A DNA stretch of 64,000 nt from Verrucomicrobiaceae bacterium (GTDB lineage: Bacteria; Verrucomicrobiota; Verrucomicrobiia; Verrucomicrobiales; Verrucomicrobiaceae): the NCBI GenBank assembly GCA_947507875.1, contig CANNQP010000009.1:43060-107059 (forward strand), given 5' to 3'. A model generated the notes under the pieces. That model was not told where the DNA came from. It saw only the letters and a list, made by a program, of their open reading frames with translations, and made no database searches. Position numbers and translations under genes: made by a program. This document shows, piece after piece, positions 43,052-52,066 of the stretch; positions within the stretch are counted from its first letter, which is position 1; each line of letters opens with the position of its first letter.

Positions 43052-43534
43052 TCACTGAGCGTCATAAATGGTGCCAGCACGTCGGCCGTTGTTGAAATTG
43101 CCACCTCCCATGTCGCGCATGAAGTTACCCTGGATTTGGTTGCCAAGTCCGTTGATACGAGACGAACTGTACAGAGAGCCATTGACTTGTCCGGCCAAGG
43201 GGGGCTCGATTTGAACGGGTGCGTCAGGAGTGGGTATGCCCAGTGATTTGAGTTCGCTTTGCGCTAGCTGATGCCGACTCCACACCATGGTGTCCACCTT
43301 GTTCCGAACTTTTTGATCGAGGATAGATAACGAATTCTGGTATTGATCGAGACTCAACTGACCTGAAGATCTTTGTCGTGCCAATTCATCATACTGTTCT
43401 TGGTGGGTGGCTCGGACTTCTCGCTCCAATCGGTCCAGTTGGGCTGGAGTAGGCATCGTGTTGGTCGAGCAGCCAGTCATGCCCGTGACAAAAAATGCCA
43501 AAGAAGCTCCGAGTGAAAAAGAAGGACGAGTCAT
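43052..43534 (-). CDS. Putative lipoprotein, unknown function
   Basis: Protein of 160 residues. The signal SLGASLAFFVTGMTGC ends in a lipobox MTGC with lipidated Cys22. The mature part has a charged helical stretch (LDRLEREVRATHQEQYDELARQR) and an Asn/Gly-rich tail. No domain is recognised. It sits directly upstream of the small zincin on the same strand. Confidence 0.7.
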   Translation of the reverse strand: MTRPSFSLGASLAFFVTGMTGCSTNTMPTPAQLDRLEREVRATHQEQYDELARQRSSGQLSLDQYQNSLSILDQKVRNKVDTMVWSRHQLAQSELKSLGIPTPDAPVQIEPPLAGQVNGSLYSSSRINGLGNQIQGNFMRDMGGGNFNNGRRAGTIYDAQ

Positions 43535-43597
43535 TTCATTTCTAGAATGTCTGGTTTCTGCTCGGTTGCAAACGGCTCGTGTGAGAGGGGCTCTAGG

Positions 43598-44878
43598 TCA
43601 GATGCACTCCAGTCCGTTCATCTCGCCTTTGCTCGTCGCGAACGATTCGTCCTGCATCCCAAGCCGGTGCAACATGCTGAGGTAGAGGTTCGGCAGCGGG
43701 TAGTTGTCCTTTTGGTCGAAGGCGAGGTGCTGGCCGTGCTTGAAACCGCCGCCGGCGAAGAGGACGGGCATGTTCTTGTTGTCGTGGCTGCTGGCGTTGC
43801 CGAGGTTCGAGGTCAGCAGCACCATCGTATCGTCGAGGAGCTTGTCGGTCTTCAGTTTGCGCAGGAAGGCGGCCCACTCGTGGATCACGCCCTGCTCGAC
43901 GAGGGCGAGCTGCGCCAGCTTTTCCTCGTCCATGCCGTGGTGGCTGAGGTTGTGGTAGCTTTCATCGACGCCTTCGATGCCCTGCACGTTGTTGCCGGTG
44001 ACGTGCAGCGTGATGAAACGCGTGCTGTCGGTGGCCAGCGCCATGTGCACGATGTCGAGGTAGATGCGCTCCACGGCCACTTCGTTGTCACGCGGGATCT
44101 GACGCGGCGGGGCAAGCTTCACCTTCGGCTTCGGTTTGTGCGTCCAGGCCTCGTTCGCGGCGAGACGCTGCTCCAGCTCGCGCACGCTGGTGAACCACGC
44201 GTCGAGCTTGTCGCGATCACCGGAACCCAGCTCGCGCTGGAGCGATTTCGCCTCCGCACCGACGACATCCATCACGCTGCGTCCCTGGCGGATCAATTCG
44301 GCCTGCCGCTCCTGCTCGGCGGCCGTGTCATCGACAAAAAGTCGCGTGAAGAGCTTCATCGCGCTGTTTTCCGCCGGAATCATCGAGCCGTTCTCTGTGT
44401 AGCTCGGACTCGTTTGCGAGTTCGTGTTCAAAACGAGCGATGGAAACCGCGTCTCATGCCCCAAGTGCTTCGCCATGAGCTGATCGAGCGAGATCGTGTT
44501 CCGCGTCGTCGATCCGCGTGCATTTGGACAAGCCGAAAAGATGCTCCCCTCCGCCGTGTGACCTCCTGTGACCCCCGGATGCGATGAACCCGACACCACC
44601 GTGAAATCTTCACGAAGATCCTGAATGCCTGCGAGGTAGCGCGAGGGCTTGTAATCACGCCCAGCGCCCTCCGGCACCAAATTCGGATTGTGCAGCCCCA
44701 ACGCCAAACTCATGCCCACGAAGCGCTTCGCCCGCTTCGCCCGCTTCGCCCGCTTCGTCTCCTTCACCGCCGCAAAAGCCGGAGTCATCGCTTCGAGCAA
44801 AGGAAGCCCGAGCGTGATGCCCGCGCCACGAAGCATGGCACGACGGGAGAGGTGTTTTTGAAAGGTGAAGGTGCTCAT
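43598..44878 (-). CDS. DUF1552 family exported protein
   Basis: Protein of 426 residues with a Tat-type signal (LSRRAMLRGAGITLGLPLLEAM). DUF1552 is often paired with DUF1592 proteins in Planctomycetes/Verrucomicrobia, and its function is unknown. Family features: FVGMSLALGLHNPNLVPEGAGRDYKPSRYL, VSGSSHPGVTGGHTAEGSIF, SLDQLMAKHLGHETRFPSL, TRFITLHVTGNNVQGIEGV, MVLLTSNLGNASSHDNKNMPVLFAGGGF. Just after the signal is an unusual KRAKRAKRAKR run, encoded by four copies of a 9-bp repeat (44724-44759). C/G-ending codons are denser than in the genes to the left. It follows the DUF1592 gene by 14 bp. Confidence 0.9.
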   Translation of the reverse strand: MSTFTFQKHLSRRAMLRGAGITLGLPLLEAMTPAFAAVKETKRAKRAKRAKRFVGMSLALGLHNPNLVPEGAGRDYKPSRYLAGIQDLREDFTVVSGSSHPGVTGGHTAEGSIFSACPNARGSTTRNTISLDQLMAKHLGHETRFPSLVLNTNSQTSPSYTENGSMIPAENSAMKLFTRLFVDDTAAEQERQAELIRQGRSVMDVVGAEAKSLQRELGSGDRDKLDAWFTSVRELEQRLAANEAWTHKPKPKVKLAPPRQIPRDNEVAVERIYLDIVHMALATDSTRFITLHVTGNNVQGIEGVDESYHNLSHHGMDEEKLAQLALVEQGVIHEWAAFLRKLKTDKLLDDTMVLLTSNLGNASSHDNKNMPVLFAGGGFKHGQHLAFDQKDNYPLPNLYLSMLHRLGMQDESFATSKGEMNGLECI

Positions 44879-44892
44879 GGTGCGGTGAAACG

Positions 44893-47202
44893 TTATTTGA
44901 TTCGGAAAATGTCGCTCAAAACCACCTCGCGGATGATGGAGCGGACGTTGGTGGCTTTCTTGGCGATGTCGTTGAGCGCTGCTTCATCGCTGAAATGTGG
45001 CGGAGCGCCCGTGGCGTAGGTGAGGAAGTGGGTGGCGAAGCCGCGGGCGAGTGGCTGGGGCTGTTGCGAGTAGATTTGCTGCCAGGTGGCCAGGTCGGTG
45101 AAGGTCGTGCCGTCGGGCGTGCGGCCGGAGGGATCGATCTTCGCGCCTTTGCTGTCCTTGCCGTAGCCTTTGCGCCAGATGCCGACGGGATCGTAGTTTT
45201 CGAGAGCGAAGCCGGGCGGGTCGATGGTTTGATGGCAGCTCGCGCAGCTTTCGTTGTGGCGATGCTTCTCGAGTTGATCGCGGATGCTCGTCGCGCCGCG
45301 AATGTCCGGTTCGATGGCGGGAATGCCAGGTGGTGGCGGCTGGATGTGATTGCCGAGGATGCGCTCATTAACAAAGACACCGCGCACCACGGGCGAGGTG
45401 CTGGTGCCGTCGGCGGTGACTTTGAGGATCGCGCCTTGGGTGACGAGGCCGCCGCGCTTTGCTTCGGGCTTGAGGGAGACTTTTTGCAAACCTTCACCGC
45501 TCTTGAGAGCGAAGTCGGCTTTGTAGTGCCGTGCGAGGCGACCGTTGAGGAAGGCGAAGTCGGAGTCGATGAGGTGGGTGATGCTCAAATCGCGGCGCAG
45601 CAACTCGGTGAAGTAGGTGCGGGTTTCTTGGAGCATGGATTCTTGCACGACGGGATCGAAGTCGCGGAAGAGACGTGTGTCGGGCGTGGTGAAGTCGATT
45701 TGATTGAGCTTGAGCCACTGGTCGGTGAAGGAGGCGATGAAGCGTTTGGCTTTGGCGTGCGAAAGCAGCCGCTCAACCTGCTGCGCGAGGGTTTGAGGGT
45801 CGCGGAGCTTGTTTTGGTTCGCGAGTTCGAGCAGTTCTTGATCGGGCATGGAGCACCAAAGGGCGAAACTGAGCCGCGAGGCGATGGCGTGGTCGTCGAG
45901 AAGGCCTGGGGTCTCGATGAAGGTCAAAAAGCGTGGCGAGCACAAGATGGCGCGGTAGGCGGCGCGGAGGGCTTCGAGCACGGAATCTCCTTCTTGGAGC
46001 GATTTGGCCGCGATTTGGCGATACGGGGCGCTTTGAGCGTCGGTGACCGGTCGGCGAAAAGCGCGTGTGGCGAAGCGGTTGACGAGTTTGTCGATGTTTT
46101 CGGCTTTCAGTGCCTCAAGGCCGTCTCCGCCGAAAAGTTTCTTCCGCACGCCTTCCGCGTTCGCGATGGGATAGATGCGTTCGATGTCGATGCCGCGATG
46201 CGCGATCCCGGAATAGCCTTCTTTTTCAAGATTGCGGCCCACAAAGCTCACGTTGCCGCCTTTCGCGCCGGTGGAAGCGCGTTTGTGCGTGCCGTCGTTT
46301 GGTCGCAGTTCGAGGCGATGGTTTTTTTCGATCCAGGCTTCGAAAGTCATGTCGCGCGGCGTCGCCGTGGCTTCGACAAGGCCGATCATGTAGAGCAACG
46401 GCGCGTTCGATTCGCAGGCTCCAGAGCGCAGCGTGCCCCACACCGCGCCATCGGCGGTGGGATTGATGCCACGCACACCGCGCAGCGTGATGCGATACCA
46501 ACCGCTCGCCGGTGCCCAGGTGGGCGTGCGGCCGAAGAATTGCAGGCCGATGGGCCAAGTGATGCTCTCGCCGTTCTTCAAATCGGGGCCGCGGTAGTTG
46601 CCGCCGCGGTTTTTGGTGAGCATCTCGGGCGTGTGATGCTTCGCGTAAGTCGCGTCTCCTTTCGTGGCGCGATCAAACGCATCATCGAGAGCCAGATCGG
46701 CCACGTCGAGGTAACGAGCGAGCTGATGATGCGAGAGCTGCTGGCCGTCCGCGACGGTTTCAAAGCCATGCGAGGCGCGATCTTCCGGCAGCAGCGTTTT
46801 GAGCGGGATGTCGATGCCGAGCAAATCGTGCAGCGTGTGCTCATACTCGACCCGTGTGAGCCTCCGGCTGCGCACGCGGCCATTCGCGGCGATGTCAGCC
46901 CTATCGGCCTCGAGCAAAGGTTCCTTCAAAGCAGCGAGGAAGAGGTCTTTTTCGTTCTTTTCGGGCTGCGGCTTCTTTTTCGGCGGCATCTCGCCATCGC
47001 GCACGCGTTCGAAAACGCGCTGCCAGGCTTTGAAGGCGGCTGGATCGAGCTTGTTGACGTCCAAACTAGTCAAATCGAGGTCGCCTTTCTGCACATCTGC
47101 ATCATGGCATTCGACACAATGCCCTTCGAGAAAGTCAGCGACCTGGATGGCAGCGAAAGAGGTGCCACCAAAAAGCATGAACAGGGTGAGAAAACGTAGC
47201 AT
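44893..47202 (-). CDS. DUF1592-family exported cytochrome protein
   Basis: Protein of 769 residues with a signal peptide (LTLFMLFGGTSFAA). A PSCyt1 domain has HCVECHD (about 28) and the KGDLDLTSLD pattern. The DUF1587 region is RRLTRVEYEHTLHDLLGIDIPLKTLLPEDRASHGFETV. DUF1595/DUF1592 contains FATRAFRRPVTDAQ, RFLTFIETPGLLDDHAIASRLSFALWCSMPDQELL. DUF1588 has RGGLVTQGAILKVTADGTSTSPVVRGVFVNERILG and HRHNESCASCHQTIDPPGFALENYDPVG, with a second haem-binding CASCH. DUF1585 ends with FATHFLTYATGAPP. It is exported and paired with the following DUF1552 gene; the molecular role is unknown. Opposite-strand open frames here are shadows. Confidence 0.9.
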   Translation of the reverse strand: MLRFLTLFMLFGGTSFAAIQVADFLEGHCVECHDADVQKGDLDLTSLDVNKLDPAAFKAWQRVFERVRDGEMPPKKKPQPEKNEKDLFLAALKEPLLEADRADIAANGRVRSRRLTRVEYEHTLHDLLGIDIPLKTLLPEDRASHGFETVADGQQLSHHQLARYLDVADLALDDAFDRATKGDATYAKHHTPEMLTKNRGGNYRGPDLKNGESITWPIGLQFFGRTPTWAPASGWYRITLRGVRGINPTADGAVWGTLRSGACESNAPLLYMIGLVEATATPRDMTFEAWIEKNHRLELRPNDGTHKRASTGAKGGNVSFVGRNLEKEGYSGIAHRGIDIERIYPIANAEGVRKKLFGGDGLEALKAENIDKLVNRFATRAFRRPVTDAQSAPYRQIAAKSLQEGDSVLEALRAAYRAILCSPRFLTFIETPGLLDDHAIASRLSFALWCSMPDQELLELANQNKLRDPQTLAQQVERLLSHAKAKRFIASFTDQWLKLNQIDFTTPDTRLFRDFDPVVQESMLQETRTYFTELLRRDLSITHLIDSDFAFLNGRLARHYKADFALKSGEGLQKVSLKPEAKRGGLVTQGAILKVTADGTSTSPVVRGVFVNERILGNHIQPPPPGIPAIEPDIRGATSIRDQLEKHRHNESCASCHQTIDPPGFALENYDPVGIWRKGYGKDSKGAKIDPSGRTPDGTTFTDLATWQQIYSQQPQPLARGFATHFLTYATGAPPHFSDEAALNDIAKKATNVRSIIREVVLSDIFRIK

Positions 47203-47299
47203 GGGGGGAAGGCGACAACGCGGAAGCGAAGGACGTCTATCGCTTGGACTGCAACTGAACGTCGATGAGTCGACTCTGGATGGGATTCAGGGCGTGAAA

Positions 47300-48001
47300 T
47301 CAAGACTTCAAGTCGATGCCAAACAAGGCGGAAAGATCCGCGCCTTCTAATCCTGAATCCGGTCCGATCAAATCGGCAGCAGCTTCTTGGCTAGCACGAC
47401 GGAGCAGCTCCGTTTGATCCACTTGGCGAAGGGTAAAAAGCAGTTCGGGCTTTTGATCCAACAGTACACCGACGCCATAAAGGACAGCTGCAGAATGCTT
47501 GCATAGGTCAGCGTAATCAGGGCAGGTGCAGTCGAAGCGGATTTCTTTTGGTTTCGGGAAAAGGCCATGTTCAGGATCTGTCAGCACACGCATCAGGCCA
47601 TCGCCTAGTTTTCCCGCCAGCAGGTCCAGCATGGAGGCCACCTGCCCGCCGCTTTGATGAACGATTTCCTGCCATTGATCCTGCGGCAGGGGCTGAATGA
47701 GGATGCGTGTTTCGTAAAGCCGTGAGCCTGCGACGGTGGCTGAGATTTCGCCCGCTTGAATCTCCAGGTTGTAAACCTTGCCTTGGCGCAGATAGCTTCG
47801 GCCTCGGGGTAGGCGTGCTTCATAGTGCTGGTAGGCTTCCAGGTTTCGGCACCAGGCTTGGCCCCAAAAGGTCTTGCATAGCTTCTTGCTGCCCGCAGGA
47901 GCTTTCACTAGGTCCATGGGCTCCCCGCGTTGCTGTCGCCGCGCGATTTCCTTTTGCACCTGTTGCTCATGTTCAGCGTCGTCTTCGGAGGTCCAGCCCA
48001 T
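47300..48001 (-). CDS. SWIM zinc finger protein
   Basis: Protein of 233 residues started at the ATG at 48001. The frame is open to 48097 but the extension overlaps the divergent gene. The SWIM motif CxCx(n)CxH is visible as FDCTCPDYADLCKHSAAVLYGVG. Upstream is the conserved segment FWGQAWCRNLEAYQHYEARLPRGRSYLRQGKVYNLEIQAGEISATVAGSRLYETRI, found in SWIM proteins often encoded near SNF2 helicases. Binding to DNA or protein is plausible; no helicase is next to it here. It is a single gene, divergent from the lipoprotein at 48086. Confidence 0.87.
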   Translation of the reverse strand: MGWTSEDDAEHEQQVQKEIARRQQRGEPMDLVKAPAGSKKLCKTFWGQAWCRNLEAYQHYEARLPRGRSYLRQGKVYNLEIQAGEISATVAGSRLYETRILIQPLPQDQWQEIVHQSGGQVASMLDLLAGKLGDGLMRVLTDPEHGLFPKPKEIRFDCTCPDYADLCKHSAAVLYGVGVLLDQKPELLFTLRQVDQTELLRRASQEAAADLIGPDSGLEGADLSALFGIDLKS

Positions 48002-48085
48002 GCTCGAGGTTATAAGCTCTGGCTGTGCCAGCGTCGAGTTTTCATCTTGCTTGTCATGGCTGCGTTGGGACAGACTACGAAGCTC

Positions 48086-48646
48086 ATGAAAATGCATCTT
48101 CTTCGCTCTGCTGCGGCCTTCGTTCTTAGCGTTGTGCTTTGTGCGTGCCCAGAGACGACTGTGCCCGATGGTTTTGGTGCTGGGCCTGTTCCATTGAAGC
48201 CAGTGGAATGGGAGGGCACTTGGTCGCCAGTGGATGAGCCTGGGGAAAGGTTTGCCTTCAAGGTGCTGAACGCTGAGCAGGGGTTACTGGAGTTGAGCGA
48301 AAGCATGGGCGAGGGCAAGGACGAGGTCTTCACGCTAGCTTTGCGACAGCCGGTTGATGGTAAAATAGAACGCGGAGTTTGCTTTGCCATCCTCAAGGAC
48401 AAAAAGAAGCCAGCGGGTGGGCTGCATCTGCTGCGTGCTGATGGCAAGGGGCGTAGTTTTTTGCTCTGGGCCATTGACCACAAGATCGTGAATGCAGCGC
48501 TCAAGGCAGGTGAGCTCAAAGGCAATGTCATCACGGACAAGGATGGCGATCACAATAGCCTCGCGGTGGATGCGACCAACTCTGCAACTCTGCTCGCTCC
48601 GCGTTTTTGGAACTGGACCGAGCCAACGATCATGGTGCGACGTTGA
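48086..48646 (+). CDS. Putative lipoprotein, unknown function
   Basis: Protein of 186 residues started at the ATG at 48086. Upstream in-frame codons run into the divergent SWIM gene and do not resemble a signal. The signal HLLRSAAAFVLSVVLCAC ends at a plausible lipobox (LCAC). The mature domain is beta-rich (VEWEGTWSPVDEPGERFAFKVLNAEQGLLELSES, GGLHLLRADGKGRSFLLWAIDHK). I do not recognise a named family. Confidence 0.72.
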   Translation: MKMHLLRSAAAFVLSVVLCACPETTVPDGFGAGPVPLKPVEWEGTWSPVDEPGERFAFKVLNAEQGLLELSESMGEGKDEVFTLALRQPVDGKIERGVCFAILKDKKKPAGGLHLLRADGKGRSFLLWAIDHKIVNAALKAGELKGNVITDKDGDHNSLAVDATNSATLLAPRFWNWTEPTIMVRR

Positions 48647-48681
48647 CAGCCAATTCTTAAATTCTAGCTGCCTGAGGTTTG

Positions 48682-49452
48682 ATGAAACGCTCCCGCTTCC
48701 CCGCTTACCTCACGGGCCTCGTGCTCCTCTTTTTGCACCTGCCGCTCGTCGTGCTGGTGGTGAATTCCTTCAATGAATCCCGGTTCGGTGGCGAGTGGCA
48801 GGGCTTCACCTGGAAATGGTATGATCAACTCTGGGCTGCCAAGCCGGTCTGGGAGTCTCTGGAAGTTACCCTAAAGCTGGCGGTCTCTGCCACGCTGGCT
48901 TCCATGGTCCTGGGCACCTTGGCAGCTCTGGCCATGCATCGCTACCGCTCGTGGGTGCAGGAGGCACATCGTGCGCTTGTGATCGTGCCGTTGGCGCTGC
49001 CAGATGTGCTCACGGGCATGTCGCTGCTCACGCTCTTTGCCGCCATCGGTTTGCAGACTGGCATGCTGACGCTTTGGATCGCTCACACCACCTTTTGCCT
49101 TAGCTTTGTGGCCATGGTCGTGCTGGCTCGTTTGCAGGACTTTGATTTTTCATTGCTGGATGCCGCGCGCGACTTGGGGGCGAGCCCTTGGCAGGCGACG
49201 TGGCGCGTGCTGTTGCCTCTCCTCCTGCCTGGCATTTTGGCCGGTGGATTGTTGGCCTTCACGCTTTCGATTGATGATTACGTCATCACTTTTTTCGTCA
49301 GCGGTCCAGGCACCACCACACTCCCGCTGCGGGTGGCAGGTATGATGAAAACGAGCCGCAATCTGCCGGTGGTCAATGCGCTCAGCACGCTCATGATCAC
49401 GGCCACTTTCTTGGCCGCTGCGATCAGCCTGCGTCTTCAGCGGCGGCGCTGA
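48682..49452 (+). CDS. PotC-type ABC transporter permease
   Basis: Inner-membrane permease of 256 residues with six predicted helices. The EAA loop is DAARDLGASPWQATWRVLLPLLLPGILAG, followed by LAFTLSIDDYVITFFVSGPGTTTLPLRV, which is highly typical of spermidine/putrescine permease PotC and relatives (PotI, YdcV). It would need an ATPase (PotA), a second permease (PotB) and a binding protein (PotD), but none is in this window. The start is ATG 48682; a TTG one codon earlier is ignored. Confidence 0.88.
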   Translation: MKRSRFPAYLTGLVLLFLHLPLVVLVVNSFNESRFGGEWQGFTWKWYDQLWAAKPVWESLEVTLKLAVSATLASMVLGTLAALAMHRYRSWVQEAHRALVIVPLALPDVLTGMSLLTLFAAIGLQTGMLTLWIAHTTFCLSFVAMVVLARLQDFDFSLLDAARDLGASPWQATWRVLLPLLLPGILAGGLLAFTLSIDDYVITFFVSGPGTTTLPLRVAGMMKTSRNLPVVNALSTLMITATFLAAAISLRLQRRR

Positions 49453-49546
49453 GCTAGGATGCCTCTGCCGTGGTGCTTGGCGTTCTGCTTCGGTCGCAAA
49501 GAAAACGCATGACCTGCGGCTCGGGCTGGTCTTTCTCTCCGCCCTC

Positions 49547-50236
49547 ATGGCCAGACTCCTCCTTTTTGACATTGACGGCACGCTTCTCGATACCGGAGGC
49601 GCTGGCGGTGCTTCCTTGCTGGATGCGGTGGAAGACGTGCTGGGCGTTTCTCGCAATACCTTTCCGCCCTTGAATCTGGCTGGGGCCACGGATGGCGGCA
49701 TCTTGCGCCAGATCTTCAGCCACGCCGGACGTGAGTTGGATGCATTGACTCAGGAGGCTTATTTGGCGTCATACCTCCAGCATTTGCATCGGCGTCTGCA
49801 TGCGTCGGATTTCCCGGGGGTGACCTTGCCGGGGGTTCTGGACTTACTGCCTGCACTTGCTGCCGCAGGTGGTGCGGATCTCGGTTTGCTGACGGGGAAT
49901 GTGCGCCGTGGTGCAGAGCTAAAGCTAGCCCGCTTTGATCTCACTCATCATTTCCTAGAGGGTGCTTTTGGCGATGACGCGGTCGATCGCAACCTGCTCG
50001 GCCCGTTTGCGATGGAGCGCATGAGTCGTGCTACAGGTCGTTGTTACGTGGCGAGCGAGGTCATTGTCATCGGCGATACGCCCAAGGACATCGCCTGTGC
50101 TCATGCCATTGGCGCTCGTTGCCTAGCCGTCGGCACCGGTCAGTTTGCGACCGACCAGCTTCAGCCGCATCAGCCCTGGCAATGCCTGCCAGATCTGGCA
50201 GACACGGCGCGTGTTTGTGATTTGCTTCTTTCCTGA
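49547..50236 (+). CDS. HAD-family phosphatase
   Basis: Phosphoglycolate-phosphatase-like HAD hydrolase of 229 residues. Motif I is LFDIDGTLLDTGG (catalytic Asp8/Asp10), the cap is helical, motif II is LGLLTGN, motif III the Lys/Arg region around RGAELKLARF, and motif IV VIVIGDTPKDIACAHAIGA. Substrate unassigned. It lies 94 bp after the permease and 13 bp before the cation transporter gene, part of a tight plus-strand run. Confidence 0.88.
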   Translation: MARLLLFDIDGTLLDTGGAGGASLLDAVEDVLGVSRNTFPPLNLAGATDGGILRQIFSHAGRELDALTQEAYLASYLQHLHRRLHASDFPGVTLPGVLDLLPALAAAGGADLGLLTGNVRRGAELKLARFDLTHHFLEGAFGDDAVDRNLLGPFAMERMSRATGRCYVASEVIVIGDTPKDIACAHAIGARCLAVGTGQFATDQLQPHQPWQCLPDLADTARVCDLLLS

Positions 50237-50249
50237 TCTGTCGCCTCCG

Positions 50250-51155
50250 ATGCACCAGCCTGACCTTGCCCAGACCCATGCCATGCGGCTTTCCCTCGCG
50301 GTGGGCTTTGTCATGCTGGTGTTGAAAATGAGCGCCTACCTGCTCACGGGCTCCGCGGCGATTTTGGGCGATGCGGCCGAATCGGTGGTTCATGTGGCGG
50401 CCGTCATCTTTGCCGCTTACAGCCTCTGGCTCGCAGCTCAGCCTGCGGATGAAAATCATCGCTATGGCCACAGCAAGGTGGCCTTCTTCTCGGCAGGCAT
50501 TGAAGGGGCGCTGATTGTGCTGGCGGCTGTTTTTATCCTCTACGAGTCGATTCGTCGCTGGATGGAGGGGCTTACGGTCGCCCACTTGAGCACAGGCGTG
50601 CTCATCACCTTTGCCACGGTGGTGATCAATGGCGGCCTAGGCTGGCATCTCATCCGCACCGGTCGCCGCCATCGCTCGTTGATCTTGGAGTCGAATGGCC
50701 GCCATGTTCTCACGGATGGATGGACCAGTCTCGGTGCGCTGGCGGGGCTAGGACTCATGCATTTCACAGGTTGGCCGGCCTGGGACCCCATCTGCGGCAT
50801 TCTGATGGCGGGCAACATTCTCGTCTCGGGGTATGACCTGATCCGTCAGAGCGTGGCCGGCTTGATGGACCATGCCGATCCCAACCTCACGCGTGATCTT
50901 GACGAAGTTCTCGCCCGCGAGACAGCTGCGCGTGGCGTTAGCTTTCACGCACTACGCCATCGCAATGCGGGGCATGTTCACTACGTCGATGTTCACTTTC
51001 TTTTCCCCGATGACATTAGCCTGCGTGAGGCGCACCGGGTCAGCACAGAAATCGAGCGAGCGGTCATTCAAAGCACACGCCAGACGGTGCACCTCACCAC
51101 TCACCTGGAGTGCGCGGAGGATCACGATGAACTCCACCCTGGTGATCAACTCTGA
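50250..51155 (+). CDS. Cation diffusion facilitator transporter
   Basis: CDF-family metal transporter of 301 residues. I use the ATG at 50250 because the upstream extension overlaps the phosphatase gene. Membrane helices contain the metal-site motifs GSAAILGDAAESVVHVAAV and NGRHVLTDGWTSLGALAGLG (HxxxD). The cytoplasmic domain follows (HADPNLTRDLDEVLARE, HALRHRNAGHVHYVDVHFLFPDDISLREAHRVSTEIERAV). It exports divalent metals such as zinc, iron or cobalt; which one cannot be read here. birA follows 6 bp later. Confidence 0.9.
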   Translation: MHQPDLAQTHAMRLSLAVGFVMLVLKMSAYLLTGSAAILGDAAESVVHVAAVIFAAYSLWLAAQPADENHRYGHSKVAFFSAGIEGALIVLAAVFILYESIRRWMEGLTVAHLSTGVLITFATVVINGGLGWHLIRTGRRHRSLILESNGRHVLTDGWTSLGALAGLGLMHFTGWPAWDPICGILMAGNILVSGYDLIRQSVAGLMDHADPNLTRDLDEVLARETAARGVSFHALRHRNAGHVHYVDVHFLFPDDISLREAHRVSTEIERAVIQSTRQTVHLTTHLECAEDHDELHPGDQL

Positions 51156-51161
51156 CCTGCC

Positions 51162-51944
51162 ATGGATGCGCTCGATGCACGACTGCTGCATGACTCGGAT
51201 CTGCCCTGGCAGGTGCGTGTCGAGGATGAGGTCACCTCCACCAGCGATGTGGTGAAAGAGGCCGCACAAGCTGGGGCACAGCCGGGCTTGGTGCTCTTTG
51301 CTGAAAGTCAGACCGCAGGGCGAGGTCGGCGAGACAATCGCTGGATCACGCCACCAGGCCAAGATCTCATGCTGTCCCTCTTGCTCGTGCCGCAAGCACC
51401 TACCGCCCTTTGGTCGCGCGTGACCACGCTCGCTGCCCTAGCTATCTGCCGTGCGATTGAGGATGAGCTTCCCCTTCAGCCTCGCATCAAGTGGCCGAAT
51501 GACATTTACATTCAGGACCGCAAAGTCGCCGGACTGCTGGCGGAGGTCGTCAGCACCTCTTCTGGCCTGCAGCTGGTTCTTGGCATTGGCTTGAATGTGA
51601 ACACCTGTGATTTTCCTGCCGAACTGGCTGGCAGTGCGACCTCCCTGCGTGCGGCTCTCTTTGGCAGTTCCCCACGCCCTCTGGACCGACATCCTATTGC
51701 GCGTGCGCTGCTGCGTCATCTGCATCATCAGTTAGGTCACATCACGGATGAGTTTTGCACGGCCATTGCCGAAGTGCGCGAGCGTGCCTGGCTGCTGGGG
51801 CGTCAAATTCGTGCCACCGTTGAGGGCCGAGAAATCTATGGCCGTGCCATGGATCTGACGGCGGAGGGACATTTGCTGCTCGCTTTACCAGATGGCAGTA
51901 GTTTAGCTCTCAGCAGCGCGGAGAGTGTGCGGCAGGTGGTATAA
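51162..51944 (+). CDS. birA: Biotin-[acetyl-CoA-carboxylase] ligase
   Basis: Biotin protein ligase of 260 residues without an N-terminal DNA-binding domain (class I, non-repressor). Catalytic motifs: SQTAGRGRRDNRWITPPGQDLMLSLLL (biotinyl-AMP binding), RIKWPNDIYIQDRKVAGLLAEVV (catalytic lysine), LVLGIGLNVN, and a C-terminal SH3-like domain (RATVEGREIYGRAMDLTAEGHLLLALPDGSSLAL). It attaches biotin to the carboxyl carrier protein. It ends a run of three closely spaced genes. polA converges from the other strand after a 122-bp gap. Confidence 0.92.
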   Translation: MDALDARLLHDSDLPWQVRVEDEVTSTSDVVKEAAQAGAQPGLVLFAESQTAGRGRRDNRWITPPGQDLMLSLLLVPQAPTALWSRVTTLAALAICRAIEDELPLQPRIKWPNDIYIQDRKVAGLLAEVVSTSSGLQLVLGIGLNVNTCDFPAELAGSATSLRAALFGSSPRPLDRHPIARALLRHLHHQLGHITDEFCTAIAEVRERAWLLGRQIRATVEGREIYGRAMDLTAEGHLLLALPDGSSLALSSAESVRQVV

Positions 51945-52066
51945 GGGAAGGGGACAATCTCTCTCTTCAAGCCATTGACGAGGTGTCTAGCAGGGGGATC
52001 CATTCTCGGGCATCGTGCCTTGGCACAGTCTCACAGCTTCCGCTTGAGTCAGGATCGCATTCATGA

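Noticed and set aside
44995..47199. A 734-codon open frame on the plus strand opposite the DUF1592 gene
   Set aside because: It exactly mirrors a well recognised minus-strand gene with high-GC codons, which commonly leaves long antisense frames; its translation has no recognisable motif.
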